64,000 nt of DNA, from contig NZ_CP138200.1 in the NCBI RefSeq assembly GCF_050859025.1, positions 5,270,001 to 5,334,000 of the forward strand. Direction: 5' to 3'. The position numbers were made by a program, and so were the translations under genes. Below the pieces are notes generated by a model that was not told where the DNA came from, did no database searches, and saw only the letters and a program-made list of their open reading frames with translations. The stretch is from Wukongibacter sp050859025. GTDB lineage: Bacteria > Bacillota > Clostridia > Peptostreptococcales > Caminicellaceae. Numbering within the stretch: position 1 is the stretch's first letter; every line of letters starts with the position of its first letter. Positions 17,533-26,400 of this stretch are shown here, piece by piece.

Positions 17533-17552
17533 TTTTGACTGGAATCTCTATA
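17531..17552. repeat. 22-bp end of the 104-bp foldback element
   Basis: This is a perfect match, on the minus strand, to the first 22 bases of copy A. It touches the -24 element of the sigma-54 promoter, sharing its outermost bases. The rest of the element is absent. Confidence 0.7.
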
Positions 17553-17575
17553 ATAAATATTCAGTAAAAAGGAAT

Positions 17576-17610
17576 AAAAGCCCTTAGATATTTTTATTCT
17601 AAGGACTTTT
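17576..17610 (-). terminator. Terminator of the sigma-54 activator gene
   Basis: The arms AAAAGTCCTTAGA and TCTAAGGGCTTTT form a 13-base stem with one mismatch around a nine-base loop, ending in TTTTAT on the minus strand. It lies about 180 bases after the activator stop. The 326-base gap 17462-17787 otherwise holds the promoter, the repeat fragment and the weak dyad. Confidence 0.65.
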
Positions 17611-17787
17611 ATAGAATTCTATTTATTATCTTTTGTCTACCAAGAGTATATACGCCCTTATAGTCTTGATGCCCGAAAACCGGCTTATTAAGCTCCTTTA
17701 CATAATTTCTTCATTGTAGATTTGTCGATCCATCTGCCACGGTAAAATGTCGCAAGTATTCTTAGTTTTGTCTTATCTTTGTCATTT

Positions 17788-19209
17788 TTATATAACATTA
17801 CATTTGAATTTTATATCAAATTTTTTGATTTTGTTATGAAGGGTCTGTCTTGGCACCTTTAAAATTCTCGCAGCCTCGGCACAATTTCCATTTGCTCTTT
17901 CCAAAGCCTTTATAACCAAGCTTCTTTCATACTTTGACATGGCTAGCTTTAAAGGTGGGAGTTCATTATAATCCTCTTGGTATTCTGATATTACTTCCCT
18001 AGCTTTAAATTTTGTTATATTGTATGGTAAGTTACTTATTCCTATCATATTCCCATCGGTAAAGTTCATTATGCTTTCTATAGTATATTTTAATTCCCTT
18101 ACATTACCGTTCCATTCATATTCCTTCATTAGCTCTATACATTCATCTGTTATACCTAATATATTTTTATTTAACTTCTTATTGTATGACCTTATAAAGC
18201 TATCTACTAAATAAGGAATGTCTTCTTTCCTTTCCCTAAGCTGAGGCATTTTTAATGAAATAACATTTAATCTATAAAATAAGTCCCTTCTAAGCCTCTT
18301 CTGCTCAGTAAGCTCTATAGGGTCCTCATTCGTTGAAGCAATAACCCTCACATCTACCTTGATAGTTTTTCTTCCACCTACTCTTCTAATTATCCCATCC
18401 TGAAGTACCCTAAGCAGCTTTGCCTGAAGCTCTATATCCATCGAATTAATCTCATCTAGAAAAAGTGTTCCTCCATCAGCTAATTCGAATAATCCAGGGT
18501 TATCCTTTGCTCCAGTAAAGCTTCCCAGTGCTGTACCAAATAATATTCCTTCTAATAAACTATTGGGTATTGCTGCACAGTTTTGGGCAATAAAGGGCTT
18601 ATTTCTCCTATGAATACTTGCGTTATGGATGCCTTGCACTATCAATTCCTTACCAGTTCCCGTTTCACCATAAACCAAGACAGGAGATGAGCTATTAGCA
18701 ATTTTTTTTGCCCTTCTCTTAAGCTCCTTTATTGAATCGCTTACTCCAACTATATCTTCGAATGTATAATGTGTACCGTTTCCTATATATTCATTCTTAT
18801 TATTTTTTTTCTTAAATAGCTCTTTTTGTAATGAAACTACCTTTTCTGATAATTCCTTAGCAGTATCAAAAGGTCTATATATTTCAAGTGCCCCAACTAG
18901 TTTTTCCTCCTTAAATAACGGTATAGTTGATGTCACTGTAGTAACTTTTTTCCCTTGATAGTTTGAATAGGTCTGAAGATAATCAATCATAGGCTGCTTA
19001 GTTCTCAGCACATGATAAAATGTACTTGTCTCATTGGTCAGATCAGGAAAAATATCAAGTATATTTTTCCCAATTGCCTCTTCTGTAGAAATTCCAGCAA
19101 TGCTTGTGGCAGGCTCATTGTAAAAGGTTACATTGGCATCGGTATTAACTACTAAGATTCCTTCATCTAAATGGGTAAGTATCGACTCTAATAAAAACTT
19201 ATGATCCAA
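17788..19209 (-). CDS. Sigma-54-dependent activator, PAS / AAA+ / Fis-HTH
   Basis: This 473-residue activator resembles RocR-type regulators. A PAS domain spans about 5-120. The AAA+ domain (about 150-385) has Walker A GETGTGKE, the sigma-54 contact loop as GSFTGA (the usual form is GAFTGA), Walker B GGTLFLDEI and the RLNVI segment. A Fis-type helix-turn-helix closes the protein (NCAEAARILKVPRQTLHNKIKK). The PAS domain probably senses a small molecule such as an amino acid. The TTG start has AAGGGG ten bases upstream. Three -24/-12 promoters lie within 9 kb, so I infer it controls the transporter, hypED and the peptidases. Confidence 0.9.
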   Translation of the reverse strand: MDHKFLLESILTHLDEGILVVNTDANVTFYNEPATSIAGISTEEAIGKNILDIFPDLTNETSTFYHVLRTKQPMIDYLQTYSNYQGKKVTTVTSTIPLFKEEKLVGALEIYRPFDTAKELSEKVVSLQKELFKKKNNKNEYIGNGTHYTFEDIVGVSDSIKELKRRAKKIANSSSPVLVYGETGTGKELIVQGIHNASIHRRNKPFIAQNCAAIPNSLLEGILFGTALGSFTGAKDNPGLFELADGGTLFLDEINSMDIELQAKLLRVLQDGIIRRVGGRKTIKVDVRVIASTNEDPIELTEQKRLRRDLFYRLNVISLKMPQLRERKEDIPYLVDSFIRSYNKKLNKNILGITDECIELMKEYEWNGNVRELKYTIESIMNFTDGNMIGISNLPYNITKFKAREVISEYQEDYNELPPLKLAMSKYERSLVIKALERANGNCAEAARILKVPRQTLHNKIKKFDIKFKCNVI

Positions 19210-19350
19210 GCTCCCTCAACCCCTTATATCAAAGTTTATATTTATGTCTCGATAATTTTTCAAGTTTCTATTCTATATAAATGTAAGTTACTAATTCTAT
19301 ATTTCTTTTCATAATCCTTTATATAAATCTTAATTTTAGTTATTCAAGCT

Positions 19351-19405
19351 AAAAAGAGGGAAAGGATATATTTCTTTTATATATAGTATATCGCTTCCCT
19401 CTTTT
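19351..19405 (-). terminator. Terminator of the peptide synthetase cluster
   Basis: The arms AAAGAGGGAA and TTCCCTCTTT close a long AT-rich loop and lead into TTTT on the minus strand, about 35 bases after the type II thioesterase gene. It marks the end of the biosynthetic operon. Confidence 0.65.
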
Positions 19406-19438
19406 AATAATGATGTTTTCTTTGATTATATTGGTGAT

Positions 19439-20143
19439 CTAAATTGTATTTTTAATTATTTCCCACATATTTTCTACATTATCATTGATAAAGAAGTGAT
19501 CCCCTTCCAAAATAATAATTTTACATTTACTACTTGTTAGATCATTCCACCGAAATAATTCCACATCCCTAATATTGTCTTTATTTCCTGTTATAACAGT
19601 TAGTGGAATGTCAAATTCATTTAATGGTTTCTTATACTTATATTCATGTACAAGCTTAAAATCATTTCTTAATACTGGTAAAAATAACTTTTTAAGTTCT
19701 TCATTCTCAAAAACCCCTTTTTGAGTTCCATTTAGTTCGATTACTTCTTTGATAAATTCATCGTCGGGCAGCTCATGTATAGGTTCTTCATCATCTTTTA
19801 AATGCAGAGGCTTCTTACCTGTGACAATAATATTCTTAGGCTTCTTCAATTCCAATTCATTAATTCGATTACCTAACTCATATGCTATTATTGCCCCCAT
19901 ACTATGGCCCCATATTCCATACTCACAATTCTTTATGCTATCTCTAATTATCCTTAAGGTTCCATCAATTGCTTCGTCAATGGTTTCATAACACTTATCC
20001 ATTAATAAACTTCCCCTACCCGGAAATTCCACTGGAATAATTTCAATATTTGGATCCTCTAACCTTTGCCATTTACCATATATCAATTTAGCTGATCCCC
20101 CTGCATAGGGCAGACAAAATACTTTTTTACGCAATATATACAT
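19439..20143 (-). CDS. Type II thioesterase
   Basis: This stand-alone alpha/beta hydrolase removes wrong or stalled acyl groups from carrier domains of peptide synthetases. The 234 residues show FCLPYAGGSAKLIYGKW, the PGRG segment, the nucleophile elbow GHSMGA, the Asp in GNKDN and the His in EGDHFFI, as in GrsT and SrfAD. The ATG at 20143 abuts GAGGAG without spacing, so the TTG at 20134 with nine bases' spacing may be the real start. It is the last gene of the cluster, 55 bases after the exporter. Confidence 0.9.
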   Translation of the reverse strand: MYILRKKVFCLPYAGGSAKLIYGKWQRLEDPNIEIIPVEFPGRGSLLMDKCYETIDEAIDGTLRIIRDSIKNCEYGIWGHSMGAIIAYELGNRINELELKKPKNIIVTGKKPLHLKDDEEPIHELPDDEFIKEVIELNGTQKGVFENEELKKLFLPVLRNDFKLVHEYKYKKPLNEFDIPLTVITGNKDNIRDVELFRWNDLTSSKCKIIILEGDHFFINDNVENMWEIIKNTI

Positions 20144-20198
20144 CTCCTCAATTATAGCTTGGATTATTTATGAATAATCCAAGCCAGCCCCTATTATT

Positions 20199-23100
20199 TT
20201 ACATATCTACAGCCATATATTTATTATTACATTTGTCAATTTTGCCCATATCTAGTTTTACAACTCTATCAGCTACATCAAAATAATGATCGTCGTGGGT
20301 AACGGCTATTACAATTTTGCCTTCTTCCCTCATCTTAGGTAACAGGGTTCTATAAAAATATTTTCTAAAATGAGGATCTTGGTCCGCAGCCAATTCATCA
20401 AATATAAAGATCGGTTTATTCTCAAGATAACATCTTAATAGCTGCATTCTCTTTCTTTGTCCCGTAGATAGCAATGTAGTACTCATAGTGTCACCATTAA
20501 TCTCAACTTTTTTATCTAGCTCAAATTCCTTTAGATAATCTTGTATAAGTGAATCCTTTTTTTCTAAATCCGTATTATAGAATCTTTCAAATAAATATGA
20601 GTCTGTAAATACAGAGGATATATGCTCTCCTAGTAAACTGTAGTCAATCTCTTTGTAATTGATTTTTATGCTTCCACTATTTGATTTATATAAACCAGTA
20701 ATCAATTTTATTAGAGTCGATTTTCCACTACCATTTCCTCCCACGATGAATAGAATTTCTCCCTTATTAATATCCAAGTCAATTGGACCCAATTTAAACC
20801 CATTGCCTTCAGCATTTTCATACTCAAAGGATATATTGTTAATACATATATTTTCAATGTTTTCTTCTATTTCTACTGCCTCAAGGACATTACCCTCTGA
20901 CCTCTTAGGCAATTCATCTAGCAATTGCTTGACTCTATTTATTGCAACCTTAATTTGAGCTATTTCTGGAACGGCATTTAATATACCAGCAATTGGACCT
21001 AATATGTATAGCAGCATCATTACAAATATCGTTAGCTCTTGCCTGGTCATAAACTTAAATATAAAGGGAAATGCAAATACAATAAAACCTAGTACTATGA
21101 TAAATAAAGATTCTCCTAACATAAAGGCATTAACAAACATCCTAAAGGCTTTTACATTATTATTCATGAATTGTGTGTTTATCTCGCTTGCCTCTGTTCT
21201 ATATTGTCTCTTCTTAGTTCTATGTAAGGATAGGTCTTTAAATCCTCCCATTAAGGCTTCAACCTTTGCCATAAATTTGTTTTGAGTATCTCTAGCTCCT
21301 TCGAAAAAGTCTCCTGCCTTTCCATCAAAATATGCATATATTGCTCCAACAATTATAATTATTATTATGGCTGCCAACGTTGCAAATGCTGAGATAGCAG
21401 CTAGATAAATGAATACTGCGATAATTGTTATTGCACTCGTTGCTACTATTATTACTACACGTGCCAAATCTCCAATTTGGTTTATATCCTGTGTTATTGT
21501 TGCAATAATCTTCCCTGATTCCATTTTTTCAAATTCTTCGTACTTCGTTTCAAATAGTCTATCAAATATTGTTTCCCTTAATGATTTAATCACTGATTGA
21601 GCAATCTCTGCTAATCTAATTTCAAGGCTTCTTCTACCAAGTATGTATATTACTAATGCCGTTATAAAGAAAAATACAAAATATTTAAGATTATCTCTTC
21701 CATTTAGTGCATTGGTTATTAGAAAAATCACAATAGCATTACATAATCCCGCTACAATACCTAATGTAATAATTTCTGGTGCATCCTTAAAGTATTTATT
21801 GTTATGGGGAAATAGAAGCAATATTATATGAGTAAGGTATGAAAGTATTAGAAAGCATAATAATGTCCCTATACACATAACAAAGCTAGAGGAGGTCCAG
21901 ATTATAGCTGTATACCAGTCCGTTCCCGATAGAGCCTTTGGCAGTAAATATATGCAGATGAAAACGGGAGATAAAAATATTAGATTTATGATTAACTTTT
22001 TAAAGCTGCCCTTTTTAAATCCAAGACTTCTTTTCCCCTTTTTATATTCATAAAACACATATATCCATGAACCTAGTATCAATATACACAATATTAAAAA
22101 AACTATAGAAAAAACCGAAAAAACTGTATCCGTTGTACTTGCTTTATTTTCTAAATTCTCTAGTTGACCTCCATATAGATATGTGGAAATATTATTAGCC
22201 ATCTCATGGAAATTCTCTGAATTTGAATTTGCAAGTGCAATAATTCCCGACTTATCCTTTTTATTAAAGGAGATATATGCCCCAAAGTTTGGATTATTTC
22301 CACCGTGGTTGATCTCATCAAATCTATTGGAAACAATAAACCAACCCTTTCCATAATAACTATTGTCTACAGATGGTACCTTCTTATTTGGTTCATGGGT
22401 AATTTCCATAATACTGTCTAGCTTCGTATCTGCACTCCCTAATTGAAATTTTAACCATTTCATCATATCTTCAGTATTGGATACTACATATCCAGCAGGA
22501 TAGTTGTTTCTAAAAACAGGTGCCTGATATTCTCTTGGTTTAAAATAATTAATCTTATAGCCCTTAGAAAGCATATTATCCTTAGGATTTATACCTACAT
22601 ATGAAGCTTCCATCTTAAGCGGCTTAAAGATATTTTTCTCCATGTAGCTTTCGTATGTCTCTCCCGATACTTCTTCTATAATAGCACCAAGAATATCGTA
22701 GTTTATTGTGGCATATTCATATCTAGTACCGGGCTTCGAATCTAAGGCAGTACCATTTGCTACCTCTACAAGCTTTCTTAAAGCCATTTCACTATCATCT
22801 TCTCTTAACAATCTTATGGAGTTAGTTCCTATACCGCTTGTATGGTGAATTAATTGTTCAATAGTTATTTCATATTCATTACCTCGATATTGGCATTTAA
22901 ACCCCGGAAAATAATCTGAGACCTTATCTTCTAATGATATTACTCCATCCTTCTCTAGCTTTACAATTGCAAGAGCAGTAAATCCCTTCGTTAGTGACCC
23001 GATTTCATAGTTCGTATGTTTAGATACTTCTATATCTTTATTAATATCAGAAACTCCAAAATTAAGATATTCGATATTACCATTTTGAATAATTCCTATA

Positions 23101-23258
23101 CTTAAACCCGGAACCTTCAATTTCTCAAAGTTTTTACTAATGTAATCTGATATTACACTCATTTTATCTTCGTCTATTTTATTAGTACTGGCAAATGCAG
23201 CACTACAGCTTGAAATGATTATAAATACGGCAAATAGAATTATTAGATATTTTTTCAT
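20199..23258 (-). CDS. Fused serine peptidase (S12) and ABC exporter, prodrug-activating type
   Basis: The 1019-residue protein has a signal sequence (1-24) and an extracytoplasmic beta-lactamase-fold domain to about 365. That domain has Ser88-x-x-Lys91 (SLTK), a Tyr near 183 (YAT) and HGG at 319. Three membrane helices follow (about 379-402, 424-442, 453-484), then an ABC exporter core and a nucleotide-binding domain with Walker A GGNGSGKST (about 840), signature LSTGQRKRM (about 930) and FIFDELAAD (about 950). ClbP and XcnG have the peptidase plus three helices; ZmaM adds an ABC part. Those enzymes remove N-acyl-D-Asn from exported peptides. The upstream gene is predicted to load Asn and epimerise it, so I infer the same function. 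Confidence 0.88.
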   Translation of the reverse strand: MKKYLIILFAVFIIISSCSAAFASTNKIDEDKMSVISDYISKNFEKLKVPGLSIGIIQNGNIEYLNFGVSDINKDIEVSKHTNYEIGSLTKGFTALAIVKLEKDGVISLEDKVSDYFPGFKCQYRGNEYEITIEQLIHHTSGIGTNSIRLLREDDSEMALRKLVEVANGTALDSKPGTRYEYATINYDILGAIIEEVSGETYESYMEKNIFKPLKMEASYVGINPKDNMLSKGYKINYFKPREYQAPVFRNNYPAGYVVSNTEDMMKWLKFQLGSADTKLDSIMEITHEPNKKVPSVDNSYYGKGWFIVSNRFDEINHGGNNPNFGAYISFNKKDKSGIIALANSNSENFHEMANNISTYLYGGQLENLENKASTTDTVFSVFSIVFLILCILILGSWIYVFYEYKKGKRSLGFKKGSFKKLIINLIFLSPVFICIYLLPKALSGTDWYTAIIWTSSSFVMCIGTLLCFLILSYLTHIILLLFPHNNKYFKDAPEIITLGIVAGLCNAIVIFLITNALNGRDNLKYFVFFFITALVIYILGRRSLEIRLAEIAQSVIKSLRETIFDRLFETKYEEFEKMESGKIIATITQDINQIGDLARVVIIVATSAITIIAVFIYLAAISAFATLAAIIIIIIVGAIYAYFDGKAGDFFEGARDTQNKFMAKVEALMGGFKDLSLHRTKKRQYRTEASEINTQFMNNNVKAFRMFVNAFMLGESLFIIVLGFIVFAFPFIFKFMTRQELTIFVMMLLYILGPIAGILNAVPEIAQIKVAINRVKQLLDELPKRSEGNVLEAVEIEENIENICINNISFEYENAEGNGFKLGPIDLDINKGEILFIVGGNGSGKSTLIKLITGLYKSNSGSIKINYKEIDYSLLGEHISSVFTDSYLFERFYNTDLEKKDSLIQDYLKEFELDKKVEINGDTMSTTLLSTGQRKRMQLLRCYLENKPIFIFDELAADQDPHFRKYFYRTLLPKMREEGKIVIAVTHDDHYFDVADRVVKLDMGKIDKCNNKYMAVDM

Positions 23259-23470
23259 ACTTTTTTCTCCTTTTTTTATTTAGTGAGGACCTTGCATAAT
23301 TCTAACTTGGCACAATTGCATAATAAATATGGTATGGCTCTAGGGCTTTAAAGACTATATATAGTAGTAAATTTTTGAGGATTGTAATTATGCAATTTGC
23401 TCTAGTAATTACATTTTTATCAATGTAACTAAATATGATTCATGTGCATCCTTCTATCTGATTTTATACA
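23259..23470. other. Gap between synthetase and exporter with repeated TTGCATAAT
   Basis: The 212-base gap contains TTGCATAAT twice on the plus strand (about 23292 and 23317) and once inverted (about 23387). The second and third copies could base-pair around a 60-base loop. No terminator T-run is seen, so read-through into the exporter gene is likely. The exporter has its own AAAGGAG ribosome-binding site. Confidence 0.35.
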
Positions 23471-26400
23471 TTACATATCAAAAAGCATATCCAAATCCTC
23501 CTGACATAGGTCAACTGCTTCAAAGTCCGATGGAGTAAATTCCACTTCATTTTTATCGGAACAATGCTTTAAAATGTCTTCAAGTATCTCTACATAGAGT
23601 TCTAATAATAATTTAATAGTTTCGCTTTTAAATTTATTAGTACTATAGGTAAAGCTTATTTTTAATTTTCTATTTATAATCATAGCTGTAATATCAATTA
23701 ATGCTGTTAGCTTATTTCTTTCACTACTATCTAAACCACAATCTAGATTAGATATTTCCAAAAACTTTGATTCCAATATATTGTCAAAATCACCAAGATA
23801 ATTGAACCTAACTAATTCTGGTACATTTTCACGAAGTTCACTATTTAAGTATTTAATAATACCAAAATTGAATCCTTTATTTGGCACGTTTCTTAGTTTT
23901 TCCTTTAAGCTTTTTATCCTGCTATTTAAATCCACTTTGTCAATTTCAAAATATACAGGGAACATGCTTGTGAACCAGCCTATTGTTCTAGAAACATCTA
24001 TTTCTTCATTTATAGCTTCTCTTCCATGTCTCTCTATTTCAATTGCTATTTCATTTCTTTTAGTCATCTTATTTACGGCTAGAACTAAAGCAACTATCAG
24101 AATTTCGTTTAGTTCCATACTATAATATGTATTTACCTTTTTCCTTAGTTCTCCTACAAACTCTTCATTCAGTTCTTTGAATATGGTCATAGTACTATTT
24201 ATTGTAGCTTCTCCTTTATTAAAATCAACTTCCAAACCAGCTTCATTATTTAAAGCTTCCTTCCAATAATCAAATTCTTCTTGAAATCCCTTTTCACTAT
24301 ATTTATTTAGCTTTTCCGACCAATATTTGAATGAATGAGTCTTTAAAGGTAGCTCCATTGACTTGCCCATAGAGAGTTGATCCCAAACAGCATTTAAATC
24401 ATCTAGAATTATCCTCCATGATACACCATCTACTATTAGATGATGGGCTGTCAGCAGTAATAATTCCTCATCGGCTTCGGTTTTCATGATAGATGCCTTA
24501 AACAAAAGACCCTTGTTAATGTTGAAGCTCCCCTTTATCTTTTGGCCTATTCTTTTTATTTCAGCTTCTTTAAATTCACTGTCATATGATGTTAGGTCAT
24601 AATACTCGATTTCTATTTCTTCATTTAGCAAATCATTATTATAGAATAGTTTAGATGTACTAGAAGAATAATTAATCCTCAATGAATCATGATGCTCAAT
24701 TATCTTCTTTAAGGCAATTTTCATTTTTCCAATATCTATACTTTCTTTACATCTAAATAATATTGACTGATTAAAATAATTTTCATCTTTAAATTTTTGT
24801 TCGAAGAACCAATTTACAATAGGAGTCCTATCAATTTCCCCACTTACGGTATCTTGTGGAATATCTACTTGAGCTATTTCAATACTTGCAGCTATATGCT
24901 CTAGAGTTTCTTTTTCCATAATATCTTGTATTTTAAGCTCCATACCCATGTTTTTTAATTCAGATACAATTTGTATTGCCTTTATGGAATCCCCTCCAAG
25001 CTGAAAGAAATAACTTAACATACTAGGCTCTTTAACCTTTAATATCTTTTCTACTGCTTGTACAAATTTTTTCTCAGTTTCATTTCTATACTTAACATGA
25101 TCTACTGCATCCTCGGGAATGCTTGGTAACAGTTTAAAGTCTATTTTCCCATTTGTCGTTAACGGTAGTTTATCTATGTACATGAAATAGGTCGGAATCA
25201 TATAGTTTGGAATAGATTTTAAAAGCATTGATTTCATCTGAATATCATCATATTCCTTGTCACTTACAATATAAGCACACAAAACTTGTTTTCCATTTCT
25301 ATCCTTTATATCCTTAACAATAACATCTTTAATAGCTTCGATATTGAGAATTGTATTTTTAATTTCATCTAATTCTATACGATGGCCTCTAATCTTTACT
25401 TGATTATCTGCTCTACCCACAAATTCCACATTTCCATTTGGCAGCATCTTTGCCAAATCTCCTGTTTTATACATCCTTTTGTTTTTAAACATAGGACTAT
25501 CTATTTGTACAAATGATCTTTCTGTTAGTTCTGGACGATTGAGATATCCTCTAGCTACTCCATCTCCTGATATATATATTTCACCTTCTACATTTGTCGC
25601 TGCTAAATTTAAGTTTTTATCTAATATAAATATCTGTACATTATCGGCAGGTCTACCAATTGCCACAGATTGTCCCTTATCTAACTCAGGGGCAAATTTA
25701 TAAATCATACATCCCACTACGGTCTCCGTTGGTCCGTATTCATTATAGATCTCTATATTGCCTTTAAAGCTATCTGTTACTTCCTTTGCTAATCTGACGG
25801 TTAGGTTCTCTCCCCCTACTATAAATCTGTTAACTGAAGATTTTTCATTAGACAAATCCTTAATCAAGGTTAAATGTGATGGAGTCAGCTTTATTATTGT
25901 AGCTTTGTTATCTCTCAATATCTTATAAAGAATAAATTCATCACCATAATCTTTGTAAATAGCCACCATGTTTCCCGATATTAACGGCGTAAATATTGAT
26001 GTAACTGTTAAATCAAAGGATATTGAAGAGTACAGTGCAAATATTTCTTGACTATCTTTCAAATAATTTTTATTGGCCCACCATATATAATTCGTAAGTC
26101 CACGATGTTCAATCATAACACCCTTTGGTTTTCCTGTTGAACCTGAGGTGTAAATGATATATGCTAAGTCATTTGGCCTTGACAGATTTATAAATGTAGT
26201 ACTCTCAAGTCCTATTTCTTCATTATCTACCTTAACTATTTCTCCAACAAAGTCTATATTTTTTAACGGTTGATCTGTGTATATCAATTTAGCTTCTGAA
26301 TCCTTTAACATATACTCCACTCTATCAGGCGGATATTTAGAGTCGATTGGAATATAAGCTGCACCTATTTTTTGAATTGCAAGTATACCTATAACTAATT

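Noticed and set aside
23300..23330. TGGCACAATTGCAT as a sigma-54 promoter
   Set aside because: Only seven bases separate GG and GC, not ten, and it points away from the exporter gene.
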